A stretch of DNA of 64,000 nucleotides from Oscillibacter faecalis_A (GTDB taxonomy: Bacteria > Bacillota > Clostridia > Oscillospirales > Oscillospiraceae): positions 186,001-250,000 of the forward strand of contig NZ_JARFXX010000001.1 in NCBI RefSeq assembly GCF_029218125.1, given 5' to 3'. A program made the position numbers and the translations under genes. Positions 23,561-32,529 of this stretch are shown piece by piece; the stretch's first letter is position 1; each line of letters opens with the position of its first letter. The notes under the pieces were generated by a model. The model ran no database searches. It saw nothing but the letters and a program-made list of their open reading frames with translations, and was not told the origin of the DNA.

Positions 23561-23585
23561 AGACCCGGCATAATGCCGGGTCTTC
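23561..23585 (+). terminator. Terminator, second copy (right of repeat element A)
   Basis: AGACCCGGCAT-AATGCCGGGTCT stem followed by TCTT. It directly repeats 23373-23398. The stretch 23586-23825 has no gene I can support. Confidence 0.75.
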
Positions 23586-23825
23586 TTGATTTTTGGAATT
23601 TTTTGGCAGGCAAGCCGATTTTTAAACGGCACAAAATACGCTCCGTCTTTCCGTGTATTTCCTCACCGTCCGAAACCTTCCATTTTATCCGTGGCAGTGG
23701 GCGGCCGGTGGCTTCCACCGGCAAATTGTCACCGTTCTGTCACCGATTTTTATCCGTTTTGTACCGACTTTTTTCGGCAAAAAGTGTCTAATAGAGAGGC
23801 GACAAAAACGAGGGGAGGGAGCGCC

Positions 23826-24704
23826 ATGGCCGGGAAAAGGCTGCATATAAAAAAAGGACGCCGGCTCTGGCTGCTTCTGCTTCTGGCAGTGGTGCTCTGC
23901 CCGCTGCTGCGGACTGCCGAGGCCCGGACCACCGCCCCGGAGACGCCCCCTGGCAAGGACACGGCTCTGCCCGCTCCGACAGATACCGTAAACATTGATA
24001 CAGAGGGTACTGTCCCGGACGCGCCGGAGGAACAGTCCCCGGACATGGCATTGCAGCCGGAGGAGCCCCTCTGGACACCGGTGGCGGAATCCGCCCCGGT
24101 CACCGACGATTACTTTGACGATGTGGCCTTTGTGGGCGATTCCCGCACCGATGGCTTCCGCTTGTACAGCGGGCTGGAGCGGGGCACGTATTTCTATGTC
24201 ACCGGCGAAACGGTGTCCTCCGCCGTGGAACAGCAAAACTGGAAAACGGACAGCGGCAGAAAAATTTCCCTTGCGGACGCCGTGGCCAGCTCCGGCTGCG
24301 GGAAAATTTACCTGATGCTGGGCGTCAACGAGCTGGGCTGGAACGGCACGGAGATTTTCCGCAGCCGCGCTGAGACACTGGTGCAAAAGCTGCTGGCAGA
24401 CGCGCCGGAATCGGAGCTGGTGATTCAATCCCTGCTGCCCGTCACCGCTTCGCAGGACGAAAAGGGCTCCTACGTCAATAACCAGCGCATTTTAGCCTAC
24501 AATCAGGTCTGGATGGAGCTATCGCAGCAATACGGCTGCCCCTACCTCAATGTGGCAGAGGCCCTGACGGACGAGAACGGGTGTCTCCCGGAGGAGCTGA
24601 GCTTTGACGGTGTGCACCTGAACCGGGCGGGCTGCGGACGCTGGCTGGATTATCTCAGGACCCACAGCGTACCGGACACCGCTCCGGCAGAAACGGACAA
24701 ATAA
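23826..24704 (+). CDS. Secreted SGNH/GDSL-type hydrolase
   Basis: A 292-residue exported protein: basic start and hydrophobic signal (RRLWLLLLLAVVLCPLLRTA), a Pro/Thr/Glu-rich linker to about 90, then an SGNH domain. Catalytic blocks: FVGDSRTDGF (Ser nucleophile, block I), LMLGVNELGW (block III Asn) and SFDGVHLN (Asp/His pair, block V). The ATG at 23826 has a GGGGAGGGAG site; the frame is open upstream but without a better start. Probably a cell-surface esterase acting on acylated wall polymers or glycans; substrate unknown. Confidence 0.85.
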   Translation: MAGKRLHIKKGRRLWLLLLLAVVLCPLLRTAEARTTAPETPPGKDTALPAPTDTVNIDTEGTVPDAPEEQSPDMALQPEEPLWTPVAESAPVTDDYFDDVAFVGDSRTDGFRLYSGLERGTYFYVTGETVSSAVEQQNWKTDSGRKISLADAVASSGCGKIYLMLGVNELGWNGTEIFRSRAETLVQKLLADAPESELVIQSLLPVTASQDEKGSYVNNQRILAYNQVWMELSQQYGCPYLNVAEALTDENGCLPEELSFDGVHLNRAGCGRWLDYLRTHSVPDTAPAETDK

Positions 24705-24747
24705 ACAGAGAAGCGGGAGGCCAAGCCTCCCGCTTCTCTGTTTATTT
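24699..24747. terminator. Bidirectional terminator, 23-bp perfect arms
   Basis: AAATAAACAGAGAAGCGGGA begins a near-50-base palindrome with a 3-base CAA loop. It separates the convergent hydrolase and cinA genes. Confidence 0.9.
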
Positions 24748-24753
24748 TACGCT

Positions 24754-26043
24754 TTACAGCCGCTCCAAGTGCTTTCCCGGCGTGGCCGGCTCCACCGGCA
24801 GACCCGCCAGATAGCGCCGCAGCAGGTCATAGGCATGGTTGCTGGCCATGTCCTGAATCCGGTCCCGGCGGCGCTTCCCCAAGTCCAGCTTCCGGCAGTA
24901 GGTGGCCTCCGGCGCGGCCAGCGCCACGAACACCAGCCCCACGGGATTGCCCCGCTCATCGGCGTCCGGCCCCGCCACACCGGTGACGGACACCGCCAGT
25001 TCCGCCCCGGTAATGCGGCGGACATTTTCCGCCATGGCCCGGGCACAGGGCTCCGACACCGCGCCGTATTCCTTTAGCAGCGCCGAATCGATTCCCAGCA
25101 CGTCCGCCTTCACCTGCGTCCAATAGCTCACCACGCCGCCCCGGTACACCTCGGAGGCCCCCGGCAGCGCCGTGATGCGCTCGGCTACCCGTCCGCCGGT
25201 GCAGCTTTCCGCCGTGGCAAACGTCCAGCCCTTTTTCTTCAGTGCCGCCATGCAGGCCGTTTCCAGATTGGGAACATCCACGCCGTAAACAATGTCTCCC
25301 AGGTAAGCTACCGTCTCCCGCACCACCGGTGCCAGCAGCGCCTCCGCCGCCTCGGCGTTCTCCGCCTTGGCTGTGGCCCGGAGCCGCACCTCGCTTGGGC
25401 GGGCATAGGTGGCAAGAGAGGGGTTTTCCATGCGGGCGATTTTTTCCCGCATCAGCTCCTCAATGGCGCTCTCTCCCATGCCGAAGGTCATGATATCGTG
25501 GGACAAAATGACCTCCCGGGAAAGGCTCCGCAGATAGGGCACGGCATAGTCCCGGAGCATGGTCAGCATCTCAAAGGGCGGCCCCGGCAGCATGAGCACA
25601 TGGGTGCCCTCTGCCTCAAAGGCACAGCCGGGGGCCGTTCCCACCGGGTTGTCAAAAATGACGCAGTCCGCCGGGAATTCCGCCTGCTGGCGGTTGTTCT
25701 CCGGCATGGTCAGGTGCACGTTCCGGGCAAAATACGCCCGGATGCCCTCCAGCACATCCTCCCGCAGCACCAGCGGCTTGCCGAAGGCGGCGCAGACAGT
25801 CTGCTTTGTCAGATCGTCATAGGTGGGCCCCAGACCGCCGGTGGTAATGATGATGTCCGCCCGATTGCGGGCAATGTCCAGCGCGGCCCGGAGCCGCTCC
25901 GGGTTATCGCCCACCACCGTGTGCCAGAACACGTTCACGCCCACGGCGGACAGCGCCCGGGAAATGTCCCGGGCATTGGTGTTGGTGATGTTGCCGAGAA
26001 GCAGCTCCGTGCCAACGGCAATGATCTCAGCAGAATGTGACAT
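24754..26043 (-). CDS. cinA: CinA (competence/damage-inducible protein; NMN amidohydrolase)
   Basis: A 429-residue two-domain protein. The N-terminal MoaB-like COG1058 domain starts SAEIIAVGTELLLGNITNTN and contains TTGGLGPTYDD. The C-terminal CinA domain (about 270-415) has ATAESCTGGRVAERIT and SVTGVAGPD, the family block for nicotinamide-nucleotide deamidation. Standard two-domain layout and length. The ATG at 26043 follows a GAGGGAAAG site; the acetyltransferase gene ends 15 bases upstream. Confidence 0.95.
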   Translation of the reverse strand: MSHSAEIIAVGTELLLGNITNTNARDISRALSAVGVNVFWHTVVGDNPERLRAALDIARNRADIIITTGGLGPTYDDLTKQTVCAAFGKPLVLREDVLEGIRAYFARNVHLTMPENNRQQAEFPADCVIFDNPVGTAPGCAFEAEGTHVLMLPGPPFEMLTMLRDYAVPYLRSLSREVILSHDIMTFGMGESAIEELMREKIARMENPSLATYARPSEVRLRATAKAENAEAAEALLAPVVRETVAYLGDIVYGVDVPNLETACMAALKKKGWTFATAESCTGGRVAERITALPGASEVYRGGVVSYWTQVKADVLGIDSALLKEYGAVSEPCARAMAENVRRITGAELAVSVTGVAGPDADERGNPVGLVFVALAAPEATYCRKLDLGKRRRDRIQDMASNHAYDLLRRYLAGLPVEPATPGKHLERL

Positions 26044-26057
26044 GACCCTTTCCCTCC

Positions 26058-26540
26058 TCAGCCCACAAAATGATACGCGATGCGGGGCGTTCCATTGGTT
26101 GTGATGATGGTGCCGCAGCGCAGAAAGCCGTTCTTTTCCAGCAAGTGCTGCATCACGGTGTTATGCTCATGGGTGTCCGCCCGGAGGTCCGGGCAAAGGC
26201 CCTTGCAGAAATCAAAGCACCGGCCGGTAAAGCCGGGGAGCGCACCATCGCTCCCCAGCCGGTGAATGGTGGCGTAGGGGTCGTCATTGCGCCACGCACC
26301 GTCGGTGATGACCCGGTAGGTGAGGTCCTCGCCCAAAATGCAGACGAATACGCCGTGAATCACGCCGTTCTCCGTCTCCACGTAGCAGTTGCCGTTTGCA
26401 ATGTCGCCGGGAATCACGCTGTCGGGATACCCCGGCTCCCACTGGCTTACGTTGCCGTGGGCGTCCATAAACGCCTTGGCGGCGGCATAGACCGCCCGAA
26501 TGCCCTCTAAATCACCGGGTGTCGCTTTCCGAATTTCCAT
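26058..26540 (-). CDS. GNAT-family N-acetyltransferase
   Basis: A 160-residue acetyl-CoA-dependent acetyltransferase. N-terminal GNAT strand-helix MEIRKATPGDLEGIRAVYAA, then the acetyl-CoA-binding region, which here reads FCKGLCPDLRADTHEHN and departs from the usual RxxGxG/A. The C-terminal LLEKNGFLRCGTI is typical. Substrate unknown. It lies between thiI and cinA in one leftward run with 12- and 15-base gaps. Confidence 0.85.
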   Translation of the reverse strand: MEIRKATPGDLEGIRAVYAAAKAFMDAHGNVSQWEPGYPDSVIPGDIANGNCYVETENGVIHGVFVCILGEDLTYRVITDGAWRNDDPYATIHRLGSDGALPGFTGRCFDFCKGLCPDLRADTHEHNTVMQHLLEKNGFLRCGTIITTNGTPRIAYHFVG

Positions 26541-26552
26541 GCTGTCCCCCCT

Positions 26553-27731
26553 TTACTGCGGCTTGACCCGCACCCAGTTTTCGCCTGCCAGCGCCTTTTC
26601 CACCAGCACATCAACGTCCAGCACGGACTCCGCCTTCACCACGTCCTCCAGCACCGGCCGGGTGGCGGGGTGCCGGGGGGTGAACACCGTGCAGCAGTCC
26701 TCATAGGGCAGGATGGAGGTATCGTAGGTGCCGATTTCCCGGGCCATGCGGATGATCTCCACCTTGTCCGTACCGATGAGGGGCCGCAGCACGGGCAGCT
26801 TCGTCACATCCTCCGTGACGCCCAGCGCCTTGATGGTCTGGCTGGCCACCTGACCCAGAGATTCGCCGGTAACAAGGGCGGAGGCGTGGGATTTCCGGGC
26901 CACAGCCTCTGCCAGCCGCATCATAAACCGACGCATGATCAGAGTGAAATACTCCTCCGGGCACTTGCGGCGAATCTCCTCCTGAATTTCCGTAAAAGGA
27001 ATGACATGGACGATGGTGCGACCGCAGTACACCGTTAAAAGCCGCGCCAGCTCCAGCACCTTGTCCAGCGCCTGCTGGGAGGTGTACGGCGGGGAGACGA
27101 AGTGCACCATTTCCAGCTCCACGCCCCGGCGGGCGATCATATAGGAGGACACCGGGCTGTCCAGCCCGCCGGAGAGCAGGCTCACCGCCCGGCCGCCCAT
27201 GCCGATAGGCAATCCGCCTGCGCCGGGAACAGAGGGGGCGTGAACGTAGGCGTGCTTTTCCCGAATCTCCACGTATACCGTAAGGTCGGGCGTGTGCATC
27301 TCCGCCTTTTTATGGAAAAACTGCGCCAGCTCGCCGCCGACATACTGGGAAATTTGAATCGAATTCATGGGGAACTGCTTGTCCGCTCGTCGGCTCTCCA
27401 CCTTAAACGTCTTGGCTTTTGCAAATTCATCCGCAAGATAGGTCTTGGCGGTCTCCACAATGGCGTCCATAGTTTTGTCGCAGGGCACGGCCCGGGCCAC
27501 GGTCACAATGCCGAAGATCTGCCGCGCCGCCTTATAGGCGGCCTCCATGTCGCATTCCTCCGTCTGCGGCTCCACATAGATGGTGCTCTGGCGGATATAG
27601 ACCCGAAAGCTGCCGCAGTGCTTCATGCGGCGGCGGACGTTGCTCACCAGCTTATCCTCAAAGCTGCGGCGGTTCAGGCCCTTGAGCACCACCTCGCCCA
27701 GCTTCAAAAGCAGCATTTCATTGTTGTTCAT
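26553..27731 (-). CDS. thiI: tRNA 4-thiouridine synthase ThiI
   Basis: Sulfur-transfer enzyme that adenylates U8 of tRNA for thiolation and can also serve thiamine synthesis. 392 residues: a ferredoxin-like/THUMP region (about 20-170) and a PP-loop domain with SGGLDSPVSSYM near 185. No C-terminal rhodanese domain, as usual in Firmicutes. The frame continues open upstream to 28538, but the ATG at 27731 with a GGAGGAACG site is the family start. No adjacent cysteine desulfurase is visible. Confidence 0.95.
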   Translation of the reverse strand: MNNNEMLLLKLGEVVLKGLNRRSFEDKLVSNVRRRMKHCGSFRVYIRQSTIYVEPQTEECDMEAAYKAARQIFGIVTVARAVPCDKTMDAIVETAKTYLADEFAKAKTFKVESRRADKQFPMNSIQISQYVGGELAQFFHKKAEMHTPDLTVYVEIREKHAYVHAPSVPGAGGLPIGMGGRAVSLLSGGLDSPVSSYMIARRGVELEMVHFVSPPYTSQQALDKVLELARLLTVYCGRTIVHVIPFTEIQEEIRRKCPEEYFTLIMRRFMMRLAEAVARKSHASALVTGESLGQVASQTIKALGVTEDVTKLPVLRPLIGTDKVEIIRMAREIGTYDTSILPYEDCCTVFTPRHPATRPVLEDVVKAESVLDVDVLVEKALAGENWVRVKPQ

Positions 27732-27849
27732 ATCGTTCCTCCGTTGAAAACGTTTAAAATTCACCTGATAGGATAGCACATTTTTCAGCTGAGGAAAAGA
27801 GAAATTCCGGGATTTTTGCGGCGTTTTCAGGGAAATTCCGGCGGAAAAT

Positions 27850-27878
27850 TTGACGGATGGCCCCCGTTCTGGTACAAT
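27850..27878 (+). promoter_or_regulatory. Promoter of the SLH-domain protein
   Basis: TTGACG (27850-27855) and TACAAT (27873-27878) with a 17-base spacer, 40 bases before the start codon. Confidence 0.75.
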
Positions 27879-27917
27879 AGGCGGTAAATTCTTCCGAATT
27901 TGGCAAGGAGGACCACT

Positions 27918-29381
27918 ATGAAACGCAATTTGTTCCGCCGTGCGCTGGCCTGTCTGTGCCTGTGCGCGGTGCTCTCCGGCGGGCTGTGCGTCCCGGCCCG
28001 GGCCGCCGGCTTCCGGGATGTTCCCGCCGGTCACTGGGCGGCGGACGCCATCAGTCAATGCGTGACGCAGGGCTGGTTTCAGGGCAAGAGCGCCGATACC
28101 TTCGGCGTGGGCCAACCCATGACCCGGAGCGCCTTCGCCGTGGTGCTGAGCCGGTTTTTCGGCTGGCAGAGCAGCGGCGCCTATTATCAGATTTTTTCCG
28201 ATGTGCCCCAAGGGGCATGGTACGAGCCGGCCCTCCGGGCCTGCTATGAGCACGGAGCCGTGACTCGGCAGACCGGCACCTACCGTCCCGGCGACGCCGT
28301 GACCCGGGAGGAGCTGGCTGTCACGCTGATTCGGGCGCTGGGCTACGGTCCCATTGCCGGACTTGCCGGTGAGGACACACTGCCCTTCCGGGATGTGACC
28401 ACCAACCGGGGCCACGTCGCCATGGCCTACGCCATGGGGCTGGTCAGTGGCACGGGCCAGAGCACCTTTGCCCCCGACCGCGCCGCTACCCGGGAGCAGG
28501 CGGCGGTGATGCTCAGCCGCCTTTATCATAAGCTCCACCCCGCCGGAAGCGGCGAGACGATTCTGCTTTTGCAGGGCAGCGAGACACTGCCGGAGACTGC
28601 GGACTGCACCACCCTTGTCCTCATGGCGGGGACCCTCACCGGCGGACAGAGTGCCCAGCTTTCCGTGACCCTTTCCGCCGCGCAGTCTGCCGCGCTGGCG
28701 CAGAAAAACGGCAAGACCGTGCTGTTGGGCGTGACCGGCCAGTCCGGCACACTATCGGCGGATACCAAATCCGTTGCGCGTCTGGCGCAGGCTGTGACAG
28801 AGGGCGGCTATGACGGACTGTATCTGGACATTGGCCAGCCCGCCAATGACAACGGCCACGCGCTGGGGGCGCTGGTCCAGCGTCTCCGCACCGCCATGCC
28901 GGATAAGCGCCTCTATGTGGCGGCGGACGCTCCTGCCCGGGGACAGACCGTGCCGGATTACACGGCGCTGGGCAAGGCGGCGGACCGGCTGGTGTTGCGT
29001 CTGCCCGCCTATACGGTTTCCGAAGCGGCGGTGCCGGTGTACGCCATGGAGCCGCCGGAGACCGTTTACTATGCTCTCAGTATCCTCACTCGACAGGTAA
29101 GCGCCGAAAAGCTCTCGCTGCGGCTGACCACGGAGGGCCGCTGCCTTGAGGGGAACAAGTCCTACGCCCCCACCGCCGATACCCGCACCGCCGTGCTGGC
29201 ACAAGGAAGTACCAACTACTCCGACCGCTACGCCTGCGCCTACACCCAGTCCGGCAAGCTGACACTCTGGTATCTCAATGGCCGCTCCCTGACGGAGCGG
29301 CAGCAGCTTCTGCGCTGCTTCGGCGCGGATTCTGTGTGCCTGAGTACCGGCAGCGGTACGCTTTCCCTCACCGCCGAATAA
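27918..29381 (+). CDS. Secreted SLH-domain protein with a GH18-like C-terminal domain
   Basis: A 487-residue surface protein: signal peptide (CLCLCAVLSGGLCVPARA), three SLH modules (about 30-200; starts FRDVPAGHWAADAI, FSDVPQGAWYEPAL and LPFRDVTTNRGHVAMAY), then a C-terminal domain that looks like a TIM-barrel glycosidase. The strand YDGLYLDIGQ (near 302) sits where GH18 enzymes have DxxDxDxE, but the catalytic Glu is absent, so it may bind rather than cleave. SLH modules should bind pyruvylated wall polymer. The ATG at 27918 has an AAGGAGGACC site. Monocistronic. Confidence 0.85.
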   Translation: MKRNLFRRALACLCLCAVLSGGLCVPARAAGFRDVPAGHWAADAISQCVTQGWFQGKSADTFGVGQPMTRSAFAVVLSRFFGWQSSGAYYQIFSDVPQGAWYEPALRACYEHGAVTRQTGTYRPGDAVTREELAVTLIRALGYGPIAGLAGEDTLPFRDVTTNRGHVAMAYAMGLVSGTGQSTFAPDRAATREQAAVMLSRLYHKLHPAGSGETILLLQGSETLPETADCTTLVLMAGTLTGGQSAQLSVTLSAAQSAALAQKNGKTVLLGVTGQSGTLSADTKSVARLAQAVTEGGYDGLYLDIGQPANDNGHALGALVQRLRTAMPDKRLYVAADAPARGQTVPDYTALGKAADRLVLRLPAYTVSEAAVPVYAMEPPETVYYALSILTRQVSAEKLSLRLTTEGRCLEGNKSYAPTADTRTAVLAQGSTNYSDRYACAYTQSGKLTLWYLNGRSLTERQQLLRCFGADSVCLSTGSGTLSLTAE

Positions 29382-29391
29382 CTGTATTTGC

Positions 29392-29438
29392 AAAAGCCGC
29401 GCCCTCTGTGAAAGCAGAGGGCGCGGCTTTATTTTTTG
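29392..29438. terminator. Terminator after the SLH protein / VWA protein
   Basis: A perfect 16-bp AAGCCGCGCCCTCTG-type stem with a TGAAAG loop and a following ATTTTTT on the plus strand. Confidence 0.88.
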
Positions 29439-29445
29439 TTCGGGC

Positions 29446-30642
29446 TTATCGCTTGGCCATGAGGCGCTTCATGCCGGCTTCCAGTCCCTCGGCGGTGAGA
29501 TCGAACATGGGGAACATCTTCGCCAGCTCCAGATGCGTCACCGTCCAGAAGTCCTGAAAGACCGGCATCGGCTCCGGGTTCAGCCAGATGAGATAGGGGA
29601 AGTGCTTCTTCAGCAATCCCAGCCATTCAAGGCCTGAAGCCCCGTAACGCTGGGTTTTCCAGTCATACTGCTTTTCCCGCAGCTCATAGGGGTTCATGGC
29701 GGCGTCCCCTACAATGATCACCTTGTAGCTTTCATCAAAGTTTTGCAGCAGCCATTCCGTAGGTGTCCGGCCGTCCTGCCACAGCCGGGGCCCCTCGTAC
29801 ACATTGCCGAAGATACAGTTGTGGAAATAGTACGTGTGCAGCTCCTTGAAATGATTGGATTTGGTAGCCGCCTGAAAAAGCCTGCTGCAAAGACCGGCAT
29901 AATAGTCCATGGAGCCACCGGAATCCATTAAAAGCAGCACCTTCACCATATTCTTCCGTGGATTTTGATACCGTACCCGCAGCACGCCCGCGTTTTCGCA
30001 GGTATCGTGGATGGTGGCGTCCACATCCACCTCCTGTTCGGCGCTCCGCTCCTGCGCGGAGAGCTGCCGCAGGGTGCGGAACGCCATCTGGAACTGCCGG
30101 GTATCCAGCGTGTTGTCCTTGCGGAAGTCCCGGAACTTCCGCTCCCCCGCCACCATCATGGCAGTGCGGTGCCGGGACTGCCCGCCGATGCGGATCCCAT
30201 TGGGATGCCAGCCGTTGTTGCCAAAGGGGCTCCGGCCCTGTGTGCCTACCCAATAATTGCCGCCGTTATGCTCCTCCGTCTGCTCTTTCAGACGTTCCTC
30301 CAGCATTTTCAGCAGTTCTTCCAATGTTTCGTCCGGGAATCCGGCGGAACGGAGGTCCTCAATGGTGCGCTTCAAATCCTCACTGGGATGGTTCAGCCAG
30401 TCCAGTAAGCCCTCCGGCAGCTCACCGGTATAGGGAACATCCTTGAAAAATTCCAGAAATACCTGATCGAAGCGGTCAAATTCCGCTTCGCTTTTCACCA
30501 CCACCGCCCGGCACAGGTGATAAAACCCCGTCAGAGTAGAGTGGTGCAGTCCCTTTTCCATGCCCTCCAGCAGCGTCATCCACTCGTTCAGGGAAACATT
30601 CAGCCCCCTTTGGCGCAACAGGTAAAAAAACGCGGCGAACAT
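29446..30642 (-). CDS. VWA-domain protein partner of the MoxR ATPase (CoxE-like)
   Basis: A 398-residue cytoplasmic protein with an N-terminal helical region and a von Willebrand A domain. The MIDAS-type loop is LLMDSGGSMDYYAG (near 240), with Gly where DxSxS has Ser. It starts 3 bases after the MoxR-type ATPase stop, so the two are coupled. Such pairs act as ATPase plus substrate adaptor in metal insertion or complex assembly; no client is evident here. Confidence 0.88.
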   Translation of the reverse strand: MFAAFFYLLRQRGLNVSLNEWMTLLEGMEKGLHHSTLTGFYHLCRAVVVKSEAEFDRFDQVFLEFFKDVPYTGELPEGLLDWLNHPSEDLKRTIEDLRSAGFPDETLEELLKMLEERLKEQTEEHNGGNYWVGTQGRSPFGNNGWHPNGIRIGGQSRHRTAMMVAGERKFRDFRKDNTLDTRQFQMAFRTLRQLSAQERSAEQEVDVDATIHDTCENAGVLRVRYQNPRKNMVKVLLLMDSGGSMDYYAGLCSRLFQAATKSNHFKELHTYYFHNCIFGNVYEGPRLWQDGRTPTEWLLQNFDESYKVIIVGDAAMNPYELREKQYDWKTQRYGASGLEWLGLLKKHFPYLIWLNPEPMPVFQDFWTVTHLELAKMFPMFDLTAEGLEAGMKRLMAKR

Positions 30643-30645
30643 GGC

Positions 30646-31458
30646 TTATCTCCTTGCTTTCCCAAGGGTCTGCAGGTCCTTATCCTTTTTCAGCAGAACA
30701 CCGGCGAAGGGAATTTCCCTCTCAATGCGCTCCGGGGCCACGCCGCCGGCCACCAGTGCCCGGATCCAGTCCACCAGCTCAGAGGTGGAGGGCTTCTTCT
30801 CAATGCCCCGCAGCTCCCGCAGCCAGTAGAATGCCGCCAGCGCCTGCTTTACCAGCTTCTCGTCCAGATTGCCGAAGTGCACCCGGAGAATGGCCTCCAT
30901 CTGCTCCTGGTCCGGGAACTCGATATAGTGGAACACGCACCGGCGCAAAAAGGCGTCCGGCAGCTCCTTTTCCGCGTTGGAGGTGATGATGACGATGGGC
31001 CGCTGTTTCGCCCGAATGGTCTCCTTGGTCTCCGGGATGTAGAACTCCATCCGGTCCAGTTCCCACAAAAGGTCATTGGGAAATTCCAGATCGGCCTTGT
31101 CGATTTCATCGATCAGCAGGACCACCTGCTCCTCGGCGGAAAACGCCTCGCCCAGCTTGCCCAGCTTGATGTATTTTTTGATATCGTCCACGCCCTGACC
31201 GCCGAACTGGCTGTCATAGAGCCGCTGCACCACATCGTAAACGTACAGGCCGTCCTGCGCCTTGGTGGTGGATTTCACATTCCAGATGATGAGCTTTTTC
31301 CCCAGTGCCTCCGCCACGGCCTGCGCCAGCACGGTCTTGCCCGTGCCGGGCTCGCCCTTGATGAGCAGCGGCTTTTGCAGCGCCACGGCGATGTTCACGG
31401 TCTCCATCAGCTCCCGGGACGCCACATAATGCTCGCTGCCCCTGAATTTCGTTTCCAT
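30646..31458 (-). CDS. MoxR-family AAA+ ATPase
   Basis: A 270-residue AAA+ chaperone-like ATPase. Walker A GEPGTGKT is at 35-42, Walker B VVLLIDEIDKAD near 110, sensor IVIITSNAEKELPDAF and the arginine-finger FLRRC. The frame is open to 31557, but the ATG at 31458 has an AAGGAGAG site. Forms a two-gene operon with the VWA protein. Client unknown. Confidence 0.93.
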   Translation of the reverse strand: METKFRGSEHYVASRELMETVNIAVALQKPLLIKGEPGTGKTVLAQAVAEALGKKLIIWNVKSTTKAQDGLYVYDVVQRLYDSQFGGQGVDDIKKYIKLGKLGEAFSAEEQVVLLIDEIDKADLEFPNDLLWELDRMEFYIPETKETIRAKQRPIVIITSNAEKELPDAFLRRCVFHYIEFPDQEQMEAILRVHFGNLDEKLVKQALAAFYWLRELRGIEKKPSTSELVDWIRALVAGGVAPERIEREIPFAGVLLKKDKDLQTLGKARR

Positions 31459-31563
31459 AAAAACGCTCTCCTTTGTATTTTGCCATGCAGCATGGCAGGT
31501 CGGCACGATTATAGCAGACTTTTTCCTATGAGGCAACGTAAGTTTCCTTTTTGACAAGCCGCC

Positions 31564-32343
31564 CTATCCCAGCGCCACATCCAGTATCATCATGATCAAA
31601 AAGCCGCCCACAAAGCCGCAGGTCCCGGTCCGGGAATGGGCTTGGGGCACCAGCTCCTCCACCACTACGTACAGCATGGCTCCGGCGGCAAAGCTCAAAA
31701 GCCACGGCATCGCCGGCCGCACTCCGGCCGCCGCCAGCGCTGCCAAGATTCCCGCCGCGGGCTCCACCGCGCCGGAGAGCGTTCCCAACGCAAAAGACCG
31801 CCGCCGGGAATACCCCTCCTGCCGCAGCGGCAGAGAGATAGCCGCGCCCTCCGGGAAATTCTGGATTCCAATTCCCATGGCCAGTGCGGCGGCACCGGCC
31901 ATGCCCTCGCCCGCCTCTGCCAGCGCAAAGGCCAGCCCCACCGCCATGCCCTCCGGCACGTTATGCAGCGTAATGGCCACCATGAGCAGCGTGCTCTGCC
32001 GCCGGGACGGGTCCTCGTCCCTGCCGCGGCGCAGTCTCGGCAGGGCGGCGTCCAGCGCGGCAAGGAACACCACGCCGCACAAAAGCCCCACCGCCGCCGG
32101 GAGCCAGCCGGGAAGTCCAACGTCCGCCGCCCGGTCAATGGCCGGCAGCAGCAGGCTCCACACACTGGCCGCCGTCATGACCCCGGCGGCAAAGCCCAGC
32201 ATGGCTTTTTGAAACTGGGGCCGGGGCGCCTCTGCGAAGAAAAACACCACCGCCGCTCCCAGCGTTGTCATCAGAAAGGGAAAGCCGGTACCCAGCGCGG
32301 CCCGGCTCAAGGCTTGCAGCATACGAATCAACGCCTTCTCCAT
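31564..32343 (-). CDS. ZIP-family divalent metal transporter
   Basis: A 259-residue membrane protein with eight predicted helices. Metal-path motifs: TLHNVPEGMAVGLAFAL (helix IV) and GIQNFPEGAAISLPL (helix V). A short Arg-rich cytoplasmic loop (RLRRGRDEDPSRRQS) precedes helix IV. The ATG at 32343 has only a distant GGAGGA, so the start is less certain. Probably a zinc or iron importer. No regulator is adjacent; the divergent unit is the guanine deaminase. Confidence 0.88.
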   Translation of the reverse strand: MEKALIRMLQALSRAALGTGFPFLMTTLGAAVVFFFAEAPRPQFQKAMLGFAAGVMTAASVWSLLLPAIDRAADVGLPGWLPAAVGLLCGVVFLAALDAALPRLRRGRDEDPSRRQSTLLMVAITLHNVPEGMAVGLAFALAEAGEGMAGAAALAMGIGIQNFPEGAAISLPLRQEGYSRRRSFALGTLSGAVEPAAGILAALAAAGVRPAMPWLLSFAAGAMLYVVVEELVPQAHSRTGTCGFVGGFLIMMILDVALG

Positions 32344-32406
32344 GGTTTCGGGCGTTCCTCCGCCCGTATGACAGTATAAGCGCCGCCGGGGTCTCGGGTG
32401 ACGGGC

Positions 32407-32435
32407 TTGCGTTTTTTCCGCCGCTGTGATATGAT
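32407..32435 (+). promoter_or_regulatory. Promoter of the riboswitch / guanine deaminase unit
   Basis: TTGCGT (32407-32412) and TATGAT (32430-32435) with a 17-base spacer, about 20 bases before the aptamer. Confidence 0.75.
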
Positions 32436-32453
32436 AGTATTGTAAAGTGTATA

Positions 32454-32529
32454 TGCTCATATAATTCCGCTGTTGGGCACTGTCCGGGCGCGGAAGTTTC
32501 TATGGGACCGCCCAAGGCCCCGCTATGAG
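32454..32529 (+). promoter_or_regulatory. Purine-riboswitch-like aptamer (variant)
   Basis: Conserved core of the purine class: P1 CTCATA/TATGAG, J1/2 TAAT, P2 TCCGC/GCGGA (32466-32470 with 32490-32494), J2/3 AAGTTTCTA (32494-32502), P3 GGG/CCC and J3/1 with the ligand-pairing C at 32523 (guanine-type; adenine sensors have U). L2 and L3 are larger than usual and share a perfect 6-base kissing pair: TTGGGC (32473-32478) with GCCCAA (32510-32515). The base before the key C is G rather than the usual A, so ligand preference may differ from plain guanine. Confidence 0.8.

Noticed and set aside
27732..28538. A long upstream extension of the thiI frame
   Set aside because: It overlaps the signal peptide and SLH region of the divergent gene, and the ATG at 27731 has a strong ribosome site and the family N terminus.
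32466..32520. The guanine deaminase leader as a THF or preQ1 riboswitch
   Set aside because: The junction sequences, kissing loops and downstream purine gene fit the purine class; the core features of the others are missing.
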